Of a stretch of 64,000 nt of DNA, positions 33,320 through 44,533 are shown one piece after another. Each line of letters starts with the position of its first letter. The first letter of the stretch is position 1. The notes beneath the pieces are model-generated. The model was given only the letters and a program-made list of their open reading frames with translations, searched no databases and was not told the DNA's origin. The translations under genes and the position numbers were made by a program. Source of the DNA: Nocardia sp. BMG111209 (GTDB lineage: Bacteria > Actinomycetota > Actinomycetes > Mycobacteriales > Mycobacteriaceae); contig NZ_KB907307.1 in assembly GCF_000381925.1 (NCBI RefSeq), positions 3,472,001 through 3,536,000 of the forward strand, written 5' to 3'.

Positions 33320-33962
33320 CTGCGCCTTTCTGTGGAGGATCCGGTGCTGGGAGCCGGATACGGTTCGCGGATTCCGCCCGCGCCCCGCCGCGGCACCACG
33401 GGAATGCGATGTCGCGGCGGCTGTTCCGGTCGTCCGGGTGCCGCGGCGGCGTTCGCCACGGCCCGGGGTCGCGACGCCACGATGGCTGTCCGGGCGCGCG
33501 GCGGCACGACAGCGGGTCGCCGGATTCGGTGTGGGCCGGGCGATCACCGGGGTGCCGCGCGGCCTGGGCCCGCAACCGGTGAGCGTTCGCGGTGATCGGT
33601 GCGCCGGGATGTGGCACGGCGATCACGACCGTGGGGCCGCTGTCGGCGGCCGCCCGGAATCGGTCCCCGATCCGGTCCGCGGCGACGGTGAACGCGGCAT
33701 CGTGGGTCACCGCGCGGCGCGGCGCGGACAATTCCGCGGCGCCCGCGACCGTATGCCGGGGCCGGGGCTCGGGCATTCCGGGCGCACCGGGAGAATTGAC
33801 GGCGAGTACCGCGCCGCGCACGAGAGGAAAAACACCGCCCGGATCGCCGAGGACACGTAAAATATCGGTAAACCGTTCGGCGGCAGCATTCGACAATTCG
33901 ACCACCACATGTCGTGATGCTTTCCGGCCATGGGCCGAACCCGTTCCGAAACCGGACGTCAT
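33316..33962 (-). pseudogene. Hypothetical gene with an apparent frameshift
   Basis: From ATG 33962 one frame reads well to about 33500 (HVVVELSNAAAERFTDILRV, SGPTVVIAVPHPGAPITANAHRLR). A different frame then looks better (ARTAIVASRPRAVANAAAAPG) and ends at 33316, overlapping the next start codon in ATGA as operon neighbours here usually do. The original frame instead continues to 33018 with poor composition. Either a real one-base shift or a sequencing error explains this. No family is recognised. Confidence 0.4.
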
Positions 33963-34438
33963 GGTTCGAATCCCGGGAGAGGGGGAGCTATTCGGTCCGC
34001 TCGGCACCGGCTGCACGTGCACCCGAAATTGCACGCTCGCGCAGCGGGTGGATCAGCGGGGCGAACATCGGAAGAATGCCGGGAACTTCGGTGGCCGCCA
34101 CGGCCTGCGCACATTATTCAACAGGTGTCCTGAGGGAAGAGTCGGTGAGAATACGGCGGTTGATCACGATCCCCGTGATTGCCGTACGACAAGCATCCTG
34201 TCAGCGTTGCTGATTTCAAGCAACCGCTTCCGAGAAATTAATTCGATACCACTCGGTCGATTTGCTGGCTACCTTTTCGCGATTCGGGCATAACGGACAA
34301 GCAAGGCGCCTCGACGCCGCCCGGACCGCATCCCGCCGGACCGCGGGAACCCGCACGACACACCGGCATTCGTATCGTCGAACCGAACCCGTACCGGCAC
34401 CGTAGTTCTCGTAGAGACGCTTCGTGGAGGACGTGACA
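33963..34438. other. Divergent intergenic region, no gene seen
   Basis: About 475 bp between divergent genes. It should contain promoters for the Roadblock cluster and for the DUF4188 gene. It is less GC-rich around 34100-34280. I saw no RNA gene; the GGTTCGAATCC at 33963-33973 looks like a T-loop but has no pairing stem. Confidence 0.4.
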
Positions 34439-34999
34439 GTGCGAGTACAGCGCTTGACAGCGGACCTGTCCGGATATCCGGATCTGGTCGTCGTATATCT
34501 CGGGATGCGGGTGCACACCCTGCGCGGCACGGCCCGGCTGCTCGGCGTCGGGCCGAAACTGTATCGGTCGCACCGGGATCGGCCCGACGGCCTGCTGTGG
34601 CACGACGACATCATCTGGTCGCTGTTCCCGCCGCACTGGGGCGCGCGCCAGTACTGGCGCGATCTGGACAGCCTGGAGCGATGGACGCGCAGCGATCCGC
34701 ACCGGCAGTGGTGGGAACAATTCCTGCGCGACTCCGGCGGCACCGGATTCTGGCACGAGGCCTATTTCGCGCGGGGCGGCATCGACGCCATGTACGACGA
34801 CATGTCCACGCCCGCCGGCCTGGCCCGGTTCGCGCCGACCGTGCCGTCGCGCGGGCGGCTGTTCTCCACCCGCGGCCGCATCCACGGCACCGGGGCGGCC
34901 GCCCGGGGCCACGACGCCGCCGGCGGCGCCGCCCCCGTGATTGCCGAGCAGACCTACTATGCCGACGAACCGGCCGCACCCGCGCCCCGCGACGAATAG
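34439..34999 (+). CDS. DUF4188 (monooxygenase-like) protein
   Basis: GTG 34439 lies 8 bases after GGAGG; GTG 34424 and 34433 are alternatives. The 186-aa protein has Trp/His-rich segments of the DUF4188 type (LVVVYLGMRVHTLRGTARLL, LLWHDDIIWSLFPPHWGARQYWRDLDSLERW, TGFWHEAYFARGGIDAMYDDM). This family is related to dimeric alpha-beta barrel monooxygenases and aldoxime dehydratase-associated proteins. Its substrate is unknown. Confidence 0.72.
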   Translation: MRVQRLTADLSGYPDLVVVYLGMRVHTLRGTARLLGVGPKLYRSHRDRPDGLLWHDDIIWSLFPPHWGARQYWRDLDSLERWTRSDPHRQWWEQFLRDSGGTGFWHEAYFARGGIDAMYDDMSTPAGLARFAPTVPSRGRLFSTRGRIHGTGAAARGHDAAGGAAPVIAEQTYYADEPAAPAPRDE

Positions 35000-35148
35000 T
35001 TAGGCGACCGAATGGATTACCCACTCGAGCGACCTTCTGGCTAACGGTCGGCGACGGTTGGCTACCAGTGGATGAACACTCGCCCGCCGGACTGTGATTC
35101 GCCCGTGATCGGCTTCAGATTCCGCATCCCGCGCCCTACCGTACTGCC

Positions 35149-35775
35149 ATGCACGTCCTGTTCGTCTGCAACAGCAATGTGTGTCGTTCGGTCATCGCCG
35201 AACGACTCACCACGGCGTTGGCGGCCGAACACGGGCTGACCGACCTGACCGCGGAGAGCGCCGGTACCCGCGCGCTGGTCGGATTCGGGGTGGAACCGCT
35301 TGCCGCGCAAGCGATCACCGGACTCGGCGGCGATGCGAGCGGATTCAAGGCGCGCCGGTTGCAGCCGGCCATGATCGAGCGCGCGGACCTGATCCTCACG
35401 ATGACCGACCACATCCGTGACGACGTAGGCAAACTCGTGGCATCGGCGGCGACCCGGACGTTCACGCTGCTCGAGGCGTTCCGGATCGCGCGGGTCAGCG
35501 GGGCCCGCACGGTCACCGAAATCGACCGGGCCCGAAACGATCTCGCCCTGGTCGGACGGGAGAACATCGCCGATCCGGTCGGCCTGTCACCGGAGAAGTA
35601 CTGCGAGATCGGCGACCGGATCGCCGGTGCGGTGGTGCCGCTGCTGCTGGCCCTGCACATCCATCAGGGCCGCGGCACGGACGAGCGCGGACGGCCGCGC
35701 CTGGTCGTGCTGCCGGGCGGACGGGCCCAGCCACAGCCGTTCGAGCGGCACCTCGGAATCGGCCGCCACGCCTGA
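35149..35775 (+). CDS. Low-molecular-weight protein tyrosine phosphatase
   Basis: The 208-aa protein has the phosphatase loop FVCNSNVCRS at residues 5-14 (C-x5-R, with Ser in place of the usual Gly after the catalytic Cys region) and the general-acid loop ENIADPVG near 146. The C-terminus is longer than the usual ~150-residue family. It could dephosphorylate Tyr-phosphorylated proteins or arsenate-type substrates; LMW-PTP and ArsC share the fold. No arsenic genes are nearby. Confidence 0.8.
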   Translation: MHVLFVCNSNVCRSVIAERLTTALAAEHGLTDLTAESAGTRALVGFGVEPLAAQAITGLGGDASGFKARRLQPAMIERADLILTMTDHIRDDVGKLVASAATRTFTLLEAFRIARVSGARTVTEIDRARNDLALVGRENIADPVGLSPEKYCEIGDRIAGAVVPLLLALHIHQGRGTDERGRPRLVVLPGGRAQPQPFERHLGIGRHA

Positions 35776-35917
35776 GCGTTTCCACGACATTTCGGACGAC
35801 CCGCGCACACCCGGGCCGGTGACACGCCTGATTCTCGCCAATTCGAGTATTCGGGTCTACACTTCCCGCGAACACTTCCGCAGCCGACGGTTCGACACAA
35901 GAACAGGACTGAACGAC

Positions 35918-36343
35918 ATGCCGAAACGCATTTCGGATGTTTCGCTCCATGTTTATGTGACACCGGAAACTCTCGAGCGCGTCGTCGCGACCGTACGCCG
36001 CGTGGTCGACGATCACGTCGCCGACCGTGATGTCTTCGCCTGGCGCTTCACCCTCCCGGTCGACGCCGACCACCACGCCCACACGATGCTCGAAACCCGG
36101 TGGCGCCTGGACAATCCGGCGGCCGAGCCCGGCACCCGCGGCACCTACGAGATCGCGCTCAGCCTCGTCGGCGCCCCGGACCTGCTCACCGAGGCGGATC
36201 TGATCGACCTGGAACGCCGTCTGGTACAAGGCATTTCGACCGGATACGGCTGCGGTGCGGCCGCCGTGCCGTACGTCCTGCACGCCAGCAGCCGCGACAG
36301 TTTCGACATGGAGGAGAACTCGGAGCGCCTCACCAGCCTCTGA
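35918..36343 (+). CDS. Hypothetical protein, 141 aa
   Basis: ATG 35918 with AGGA upstream; the longer frame upstream reads in the wrong frame through the phosphatase gene. The soluble protein has a beta-alpha pattern (DVSLHVYVTPETLERVVATVRRVVDDHV, TYEIALSLVGAPDLLTEADLIDLERRLVQGI). No family is recognised. It is followed by the convergent tesB gene. Confidence 0.6.
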   Translation: MPKRISDVSLHVYVTPETLERVVATVRRVVDDHVADRDVFAWRFTLPVDADHHAHTMLETRWRLDNPAAEPGTRGTYEIALSLVGAPDLLTEADLIDLERRLVQGISTGYGCGAAAVPYVLHASSRDSFDMEENSERLTSL

Positions 36344-36388
36344 GCGCCGCGAGCGCTTCCGGGCGGTCGGCCGGAACTCCCGGCCGCA

Positions 36389-37330
36389 CTACCGATTACG
36401 CGCCGGCCAGTGCCGGATACAACCCTCCTGCACCACCGTGGCCAGCAGTTCACCGGACTGCGAATAGTAGTGTCCGGTGGCCAGACCGCGCGAACCCGCG
36501 GCCACCGGCGACTGTGTCGCGTACAGCGCCCACTCGTCGAACCGGAACGGCCGGTGGAACCAGATGGAGTGGTTGACCGTGATCGCCAGCAGCCGATCCA
36601 GCCCCCAGGCCAGCCCGTGCGTGGTGATGATCGAATCCAGCACCGTGGTGTCGGACGAATAGCCCAGTGCCGCAACATGAATCAGCGGATCGTCGGGCAA
36701 CCGGCCGTCGGCGCGCATCCACACCCGATTGTGTTCGAGGGTGCCGCCGGTGCTCTTCAGGATCCAGGCGGGCTCGTTGGCGAAGCGCATCTCGATCGGG
36801 CGCGGGGCCTTCACGAACATCTCCAGCTTGTCCTCGAAGCCCGCGAAGGACTCCTCCACCCGGACCAGCCCCTCCGGGCCCGGCACATCGGGCGCCGCGG
36901 TGGCGTGTTCCAGACCGGGCACCCAGTCCTGGAACGCCGCCAGCATCACGAACAGCTCCTCGCCGTCCTGGCTGGCGACCACCATCCGGTTGGCGAGGTT
37001 GCGCGCGTCCCGGATGCGCTGCACCCGGAACTCGATGGGCTGCTTCGGATCTCCGCCGCGCACGAAATGCGCGTTGATCGCGTGCAGCGGACGCGACTGC
37101 CGGGACGAGCCCGGGGCCGTCACCGTCCGGCCGGCGGCCACGATCGCCTGCGCCACCAGTTGCCCGCCGAAGGTGCGACTCCACACCTTCCGCGGATGGT
37201 GACCGAGGAACACGTCCTCGCCGGCCTGCTCCAGATCGAGCAGGCCGAGCAGCTCACCGAGGTCGCCTGCCTCCGGCGCGCCGCCCGGCGGGTGCGCGGA
37301 CTCCCGTGACTCGCCCAGCGTCGCGCTCAA
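36389..37330 (-). CDS. tesB: Acyl-CoA thioesterase II
   Basis: The 313-aa protein hydrolyses acyl-CoA to free fatty acid and CoA. It has two hotdog domains (QIEQAGEDVFLGHHP-like segment LLDLEQAGEDVFLGHHPRKV at the start, FGGQLVAQAIVAAGRTV, then PLIHVAALGYSSDTTVLDSI and HSIWFHRPFRFDEW in the second). The start is TTG 37330, one base after the pyk stop, with GAGGAGG in the end of pyk. The pyk-tesB order matches M. tuberculosis. Confidence 0.93.
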   Translation of the reverse strand: MSATLGESRESAHPPGGAPEAGDLGELLGLLDLEQAGEDVFLGHHPRKVWSRTFGGQLVAQAIVAAGRTVTAPGSSRQSRPLHAINAHFVRGGDPKQPIEFRVQRIRDARNLANRMVVASQDGEELFVMLAAFQDWVPGLEHATAAPDVPGPEGLVRVEESFAGFEDKLEMFVKAPRPIEMRFANEPAWILKSTGGTLEHNRVWMRADGRLPDDPLIHVAALGYSSDTTVLDSIITTHGLAWGLDRLLAITVNHSIWFHRPFRFDEWALYATQSPVAAGSRGLATGHYYSQSGELLATVVQEGCIRHWPARNR

Positions 37331-37331
37331 A

Positions 37332-38750
37332 TCAGTGGTCCTCCTCGCCGATGCGATGCACGTGGATCAGGTTGGTGGACCCGACGGTGCCCGGCGGGGA
37401 GCCGGCCACGATCACCACGAGATCACCCTTACGGTACCGATTCATCGACAGCAGCTCCTTGTCGACCTGACCGATCATCTCGTCGGTGGTCGCCACGGAC
37501 GGCACGATGAACGTCTCGACACCCCAGGTCAGCGCGAGCTGGCTGCGGATCTCCGGCAGCGGCGTGAAGGCCAGCAGCGGCAGCGGGGTGTGCAGGCGGG
37601 CCAGCCGCCGCACGGTGTCGCCGGACTGGGTGAAGGCCACCAGCGCCTTGGCGTTGAGCCGTTCGCCGATATCGCGCGCCGCGTACGAGATGACACCGCG
37701 CTTGGTGCGCGGCACGTGGGTCAGCGGCGGCACCCGGGTGGAGGATTCGGCCTCCACCGCGTGCACGATCCGGGCCATGGTGCGGACCGTCTCGATCGGA
37801 TAGTCGCCGACCGAGGTCTCACCGGAGAGCATGACCGCGTCCGCACCGTCGAGGACGGCGTTGGCGACATCGGACGCCTCGGCGCGGGTGGGCCGCGAGT
37901 TGGTGATCATCGACTCCAGCATCTGGGTCGCGACGATCACCGGCTTGGCATTTTCCCGGGCCATCTGGATGGCCCGCTTCTGCACGAGCGGCACCTGCTC
38001 CAGCGGCAGCTCCACGCCCAGGTCGCCGCGCGCGACCATGACCGCGTCGAAGGCGAGCACGATGGCCTCGAGATTGTCGATGGCCTCCGGCTTCTCCAGC
38101 TTGCCGATCACCGGTACCCGGCGGCCGACCCGGTCCATGATGTCGTGCACGAGTTCGACATCGGCCGGCGAGCGGACGAACGACAGCGCGATGAAGTCGA
38201 CGCCGAGCTCCAGCGCGAACTCCAGATCCTCGATGTCCTTCTCCGACAGGGCCGGAACCGACACGTCCATACCGGGCAGCGATACGCCCTTGTTGTTCGA
38301 GACCGGGCCGCCCTCGGTGACCCGGCAGACCACGTCGTTGCCCTCGACCCGGAGCACGACCAGGCCGACCTTGCCGTCGTCGACCAGCAGCCGATCGCCG
38401 GCCTTGGCGTCGGCGGCCAGTTGTTTGTAGGTGGTGGAGACGCGGTCGTGACTGCCGTCGATGTCCTCGACGGTGATCCGCACCTCCTCCCCGGTGGCCC
38501 AGAAGGTCTTGCCGTCGGTGAAACGGCCGAGCCTGATCTTGGGGCCCTGTAGATCCGCGAGAATGCCCACGGCGCGGCCGAGTTGGTCGGCCGCGCGCCG
38601 CACCTTCTGATAGTTCTCAGCGTGGTCGGCGTGTTCGCCGTGACTGAAATTCAACCGGGCCACGTCCATGCCGCTTTCGACAAGTTCGCGGATCCGGTCC
38701 TCGGCGGCGGTAGCCGGACCGAGGGTGCACACAATCTTTGTCCGTCGCAT
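37332..38750 (-). CDS. pyk: Pyruvate kinase
   Basis: This enzyme converts phosphoenolpyruvate and ADP to pyruvate and ATP. ATG 38750 gives 472 aa (RRTKIVCTLGPAT), GTG 38753 one more residue. Visible motifs are LNFSHGEH, the substrate Lys in VIGKLEKPEAIDN, the metal-binding MVARGDLGVELP, and the TSVGDYP loop. The C-terminal domain (STRVPPLTHVPRTKRGV to the end) closes the typical three-domain protein. Its last bases contain the tesB ribosome binding site. Confidence 0.97.
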   Translation of the reverse strand: MRRTKIVCTLGPATAAEDRIRELVESGMDVARLNFSHGEHADHAENYQKVRRAADQLGRAVGILADLQGPKIRLGRFTDGKTFWATGEEVRITVEDIDGSHDRVSTTYKQLAADAKAGDRLLVDDGKVGLVVLRVEGNDVVCRVTEGGPVSNNKGVSLPGMDVSVPALSEKDIEDLEFALELGVDFIALSFVRSPADVELVHDIMDRVGRRVPVIGKLEKPEAIDNLEAIVLAFDAVMVARGDLGVELPLEQVPLVQKRAIQMARENAKPVIVATQMLESMITNSRPTRAEASDVANAVLDGADAVMLSGETSVGDYPIETVRTMARIVHAVEAESSTRVPPLTHVPRTKRGVISYAARDIGERLNAKALVAFTQSGDTVRRLARLHTPLPLLAFTPLPEIRSQLALTWGVETFIVPSVATTDEMIGQVDKELLSMNRYRKGDLVVIVAGSPPGTVGSTNLIHVHRIGEEDH

Positions 38751-38874
38751 CACGAGTCAACCCTAGTCTGCCGAGGGAGGTATACCGATTCGGCATACCC
38801 ATCGCTATCAATTGCACTGAACATGATCTGCGTCACGACCCGGTGGCCGCCGAGGACCGGCGGGGACACCGGCG

Positions 38875-39402
38875 TCAGCTCTCCTGTAGCGGACGGCCGT
38901 ACGGATCGCGCACCTTGCCGGTGAGGATCATGATGCCGTCGATCAACGGCCAGATGTGGCCGATACCGCAGGTCAGCCAGGTGACGGCGATCTGGGCGAT
39001 CGCCAGGCCCGGATAGCCCAGATAGAACCGGCCGACACCGAAACTGCCGAGGAAGATCTCCAGCAGGCCCGCAACCAATTTCGATTTGTCCGAGTACGGC
39101 TCACCGTACGCATTGCGGCCGTAGGGCGCGTCCTGGTCCGGTGGATAACCGCCGCCGACCGGCACCGGGTACCCCGGCTGCTGGCCGTACCCCGGCTGGC
39201 CGCCGACCGGCTGTCCGTAACCCGGCTGCTGCCCGTAGCCGGGTGCGCCGTACTGCGCCTGCTGGCCGTAGCCGCCACCGGACTGGTCGTAGCCGCCGCT
39301 GTAGGCCTGCCCACCCGGATCCTGCGGCTGCCCCGGGCCGGTGCCCGGCGCGCCGTATTGCGGCCCGCCCCATCCGGGCTGGGGCTGGTTGGGCTCGGTC
39401 AC
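38875..39402 (-). CDS. TM2-domain membrane protein with Gly/Tyr/Gln-rich N-terminus
   Basis: GTG 39402 follows GAGGAGG. The first ~105 residues are low-complexity GYGQQPGYG-type repeats. Two membrane segments of the TM2 domain follow (LVAGLLEIFLGSFGVGRFYLG, GLAIAQIAVTWLTCGIGHIWPLIDGIMIL). TM2 proteins are small membrane proteins of unsettled function. It stands between lgt and pyk. Confidence 0.87.
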   Translation of the reverse strand: MTEPNQPQPGWGGPQYGAPGTGPGQPQDPGGQAYSGGYDQSGGGYGQQAQYGAPGYGQQPGYGQPVGGQPGYGQQPGYPVPVGGGYPPDQDAPYGRNAYGEPYSDKSKLVAGLLEIFLGSFGVGRFYLGYPGLAIAQIAVTWLTCGIGHIWPLIDGIMILTGKVRDPYGRPLQES

Positions 39403-39473
39403 GCGCGTCCTCCTCGCTCGTCCGGGTCGGCCCGCGGGCCCCCCGTACCGTGCGGGTCACGGCGACCCGCACG

Positions 39474-40730
39474 TCAATTCTTGCGCGACTCGGCCGAATT
39501 CGCCGCAGTCGCGTGTGCCGACCCGGTGTCCTCGTCGTCGACCGCGTCGGCCGGTTTATCGCGGGTCGTTCCGGTTTCGTTGCCGTCCCCGGCAACCGCA
39601 CCGGAAACCGGTTCCGCAGCAGTCCGTTCGGCCGCGTCCACGCCGGAATCGGATACGGAACCGGCTGCGGTAGTGGTGGAATCGGCCACGGCCCCGGAAC
39701 CGGCACCGGCGGGACCGGTGGAATCGGCTACCGCGGCGGCCACCGAATCACCCGCGGCGACAGCCGAATCGGCGGCCTCCGCATCGGCCGCGCTGCGGCG
39801 CAGCGCGGCGAACTGCCACGGCCACGGCCGCCGGCTGCCCGGCGCCAGTTGCGCCGCGGTCTCCCGTCCGCGCGTCGCGAACAGGAAATACGCGAAGGCG
39901 CACAGGAATACGAGCACCGAGGTGTACGAGTTGATCCGGATGCCGAAGATGTGCGTGGCGTCGTCGTCGCGCAGCAGTTCCACCCAGAACCGGCCGAACG
40001 TGTAGATCATCACGTACAGCGCGAACAGCCGGCCGTGGCCGATCCGGAACCGCTTGTCCACCCACACCAGCACCAGCACGCCGAGCACATTCCACACCAG
40101 TTCGTACAGGAAGGTGGGCTCCACGATCTTCTCCACCTGACCGTTGGAGACGCCGTTCATCATGTCCGGCTGCCCGGTGGCGGGGTCGAACCGCAGGAAG
40201 TTCTTCAGCCCCCACGGCACCTCGGTGGTACGGCCGTACAACTCCTGGTTGAAATAGTTGCCCAGCCGCCCGATCGCCTGGGCCAGCAGGATCGCCGGGG
40301 CGATCGCATCACCCAAGGCGGGCAACGGAATTCGATACGAGCGGCATCCGATCCAGGCGCCGACGCCACCGAGGAACACCGCACCCCAGATACCGAGGCC
40401 GCCCTCCCACACCCGGAACGCGTTCATCGGATGCCCCTCGGCCCCGAAATACTTCTGCCAGTCCGTGGCCACGTGGTACAGCCGCCCGCCGACCAGGCCG
40501 AACGGCACCGCGAACATCGCGACGTCGAGCACCGCGCCCGGCTGCCCGCCGCGCTCGCGCCAGCGCCGCTCACCCCACCAGATCGCCACGATGATGCCGA
40601 CGATGATGCACACCGCGTAGGCCCGCAGCGGGAACGGCCCCAGATGCCACACGCCGCGCGGCGGACTGGGAATGTAGGCCAACACCGCACCGCGCGCAGC
40701 AACATTGTCTGCCAGGACTGGAATGGTCAC
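39474..40730 (-). CDS. lgt: Prolipoprotein diacylglyceryl transferase
   Basis: Lgt adds diacylglycerol to the lipobox Cys of prolipoproteins at the inner membrane. GTG 40730 gives 418 aa; the frame further upstream is the shadow of trpA. Seven membrane segments span residues ~1-290, with the Lgt signature GRLGNYFNQELYGR and YHVATDW-type loops. A ~115-residue Ala/Ser/Thr/Asp-rich tail follows, an extension common in mycolic-acid bacteria. It lies 48 bp downstream of trpA. Confidence 0.95.
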   Translation of the reverse strand: MTIPVLADNVAARGAVLAYIPSPPRGVWHLGPFPLRAYAVCIIVGIIVAIWWGERRWRERGGQPGAVLDVAMFAVPFGLVGGRLYHVATDWQKYFGAEGHPMNAFRVWEGGLGIWGAVFLGGVGAWIGCRSYRIPLPALGDAIAPAILLAQAIGRLGNYFNQELYGRTTEVPWGLKNFLRFDPATGQPDMMNGVSNGQVEKIVEPTFLYELVWNVLGVLVLVWVDKRFRIGHGRLFALYVMIYTFGRFWVELLRDDDATHIFGIRINSYTSVLVFLCAFAYFLFATRGRETAAQLAPGSRRPWPWQFAALRRSAADAEAADSAVAAGDSVAAAVADSTGPAGAGSGAVADSTTTAAGSVSDSGVDAAERTAAEPVSGAVAGDGNETGTTRDKPADAVDDEDTGSAHATAANSAESRKN

Positions 40731-40777
40731 GCGCCCCACCGTAGCCGAAGCGGCCCGGCCGGTGCCCGGCCGCCCGG

Positions 40778-41565
40778 TTACGGGGCGACGGGAGCGGAGC
40801 GGACGCCCTCGGCGAGTTCGGCGGTGAGGGCGCGCACCCGGTCCAGGCCCTCGCCCGCGGCCGCGACCAGCGCCGAACCGACGATGACGCCGTCGGCGTA
40901 GGCCGCGATCTCGGCCGCCTGCGCACCGCTGCGCACGCCCAGGCCGACCCCGATCGGAATATCGGAGTGGACCCGGATGCGGGCGCACAGCTCGGGCGCC
41001 ATCGAGGAGACGGCGTCGCGGGCCCCGGTGACGCCCATCGTGGACGCGGCGTAGACGAAGCCGCTGCTCGCCTCGATGGTCATCGCCAGCCGCTCCTCGG
41101 TCGAGGAGGGGGCGACCAGGAAGATCCGATCGAGATCGTGGGCCTCGGAAGCGGCGACCCAGTCGGCCGCCTCCTCCGGAATCAGATTGGGGGTGATCAG
41201 CCCGAGGCCACCGGCGGCCGCGAGATCGCGGGCGAACCGGTCGACGCCGTACCGCAGCACCGGATTCCAGTAGGTCATCACGACCGCCCGGCCACCGGCG
41301 TCGGCGATCGCCTGCACCACGGCGAACACGTCGCGCACCCGCACGCCGCCGCGCAACGCCTGCTCGGTGGCGGCCTGGATGGTCGGGCCGTCCATCACCG
41401 GATCGGAGTAGGCGATGCCGACTTCGATGATGTCGCAACCGGATTCGACCATCGCGGTGCACGCGGCGACGGATCCGGCGAGGTCCGGATACCCGGCGGG
41501 CAGATAACCGATCAGGGCGGCGCGGCCCTCGGCGCGGGTGGCGGCGAAGGCACTCTCCAGACGGC

Positions 41566-41569
<4 letters not shown>
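40778..41569 (-). CDS. trpA: Tryptophan synthase alpha subunit
   Basis: TrpA cleaves indole-3-glycerol phosphate to indole and G3P. GTG 41569 gives 263 aa and overlaps the trpB stop in GTGA. The TIM-barrel has [29 protein letters not shown] (catalytic Glu in [10 protein letters not shown]), the [10 protein letters not shown] loop, and the phosphate-binding GVGLGVRSG near the end. It works as a complex with TrpB. Confidence 0.97.
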
Positions 41570-42833
<1,264 letters not shown>

Positions 42834-42837
<4 letters not shown>

Positions 42838-43658
42838 CGGGCGACGCCCCGGCGCAACGGACGGGGGCAGGACGGGTGGGTTCCGGCGGTGACCAGCTCG
42901 GAGACGGCCGCCCGGGGATCGCCGCTGGTCACCAGGCTCTCGCCGACCAGTACCGCGTCGGCGCCGGCGCCGGCGTAGGCCAGCAGGTCGGCGGTGCCGC
43001 TGATACCGGATTCGGCGACCCGGATGACCTCGGTGGGCAGGCCGGGGGCGATCCGCGCGAACACGTCGCGGTCCACCTCGAGGGTCTTGAGGTTGCGCGC
43101 GTTGACCCCGATGACGGAGGCGCCCGCCTCGAGGGCCCGGTCGGCCTCCTCCTCGGTGTGCACCTCGACCAGGGCGGTCATGCCCAGCGATTCGGTGCGG
43201 TCGATCAGGGCGGCCAGCGTGTCCTGTTCCAGGGCGGCGACGATCAATAGAATCACGTCGGCGCCGTGCGCGCGGGCCTCGTGGATCTGATAGGGCCCGA
43301 CGACGAAATCCTTGCGCAGGATCGGCACGTCGACGGTCGCACGGACCACGTCCAGATCGTCGAGCGAGCCCTGGAACCGGCGCTGCTCGGTGAGCACGCT
43401 GATGATGCGGGCGCCACCGTCCTCGTAGGACTTCGCCAGGCTGGCCGGGTCCGGAATGTCGGCCAGGGCGCCCTTGGAGGGGCTGGCCCGCTTGACCTCG
43501 GCGATGACCGCGATACCGTCCGCGAACAACGCGGCGCGGGCATTGCGGGGCGAGGGAGCCGCGGCGGCCGCCTTCTTGACTGCCTGGAAATCCAGGAGGG
43601 CTTCCCGAGCGGCCACATCCGCGCGGACCCCGTCGAGAATCGAGTCGAGGACTGTCAT
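42834..43658 (-). CDS. trpC: Indole-3-glycerol phosphate synthase
   Basis: ATG 43658 gives 274 aa. The TIM barrel includes the catalytic Lys in [41 protein letters not shown] and VAESGISG. It makes indole-glycerol phosphate for TrpA. AAAGGA is upstream. It is monofunctional: no TrpF domain follows, so PRA isomerisation must come from elsewhere (see PriA at 50606). Confidence 0.97.
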
Positions 43659-43801
43659 CTGGCTCGAATCCTTTCTGGGGAGACGGACTTGCTTCCTGAG
43701 AATCCCCAGGCGCTGTCTCACCGATGCTTGATAAAGAGTAATGGTCGTGTTCATAGCGCCGACGGCGGGGTGTTGTGCGACAGACCAGCGCATGTCCGAT
43801 G

Positions 43802-44533
43802 TCACCGTCGCCGGCCGGGATCGTCGTCGGTCGGATCGGCGCCGGCGTCCAGCGCGTCCCACAGCACCCGTTCGGACAGCGGTTGATCGGCTTCGGAGGG
43901 ATCGGTCCGTACGGATTGTTCCTCGCCTCGATTGTGTTGCCCGGCGACCCGCTCGGCCGCCGCGGCGCGCCGGAACACCGGGTTCTCGTACTTTCCGGAC
44001 AGCCGCGCGGTGGTCTCGGGCATGCGCGCCAGCAGCGCCCCGGCCACGAAGGCCGCGAGCGCGCCGGCCAGCGACAGCCACACCGGCAGCCACGAGGTCG
44101 TGACGTGGTCGACCCGGGCGCGGGCCGGCAGATCCGCGAGCCGCGCGGCCCGCTCGGCGGTCCGGCTGTGCCCGCTCACCAACGCGAACCACGGCACCGC
44201 CGACACCGCGGCCAGCAGCGCCACCACGACGCCGACCACCCGCCGCAGCCACCCGCGGGTGGCGAACATCGCGGCGATCGCGGCCAGCAACACCAGCGCG
44301 AGCGGCGTCAGCGCCCCGAACCAGACGCCACCGTCGAGTGCGTGGGTCCGCGGCTCGGTGAGCCCGTCGGAGGACACCATCGTGACCCAGGTCAGCCGCG
44401 ACGAGGCCCAGAGCAGCGCCGCCGCCACGGCCAGCAGCGCCGCCGGGCCGACGGGATACCGGCGCGGGCCGGGTGCCGCGGCAGGACCGGCTAGGTCACC
44501 CGGATCGGGGGTGTCCGCGCCGGGAGCGCTCAC
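43802..44533 (-). CDS. Trp-operon-associated membrane protein
   Basis: The 243-aa protein has four membrane segments ([82 protein letters not shown]). It resembles the conserved membrane family found in actinobacterial trp operons between trpE and trpC (TIGR02234; Rv1610 in M. tuberculosis). Its function is not established. The start overlaps the trpE stop by 4 bases. Confidence 0.88.
   Translation of the reverse strand: MSAPGADTPDPGDLAGPAAAPGPRRYPVGPAALLAVAAALLWASSRLTWVTMVSSDGLTEPRTHALDGGVWFGALTPLALVLLAAIAAMFATRGWLRRVVGVVVALLAAVSAVPWFALVSGHSRTAERAARLADLPARARVDHVTTSWLPVWLSLAGALAAFVAGALLARMPETTARLSGKYENPVFRRAAAAERVAGQHNRGEEQSVRTDPSEADQPLSERVLWDALDAGADPTDDDPGRRR

Noticed and set aside
33961..33980. 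Possible tRNA T-loop (GGTTCGAATCC)
   Set aside because: The flanking bases do not pair and no other tRNA arms are nearby.
43659..43801. Leader peptide before trpC
   Set aside because: A frame with a single Trp codon exists, but no competing hairpins or terminator were found.
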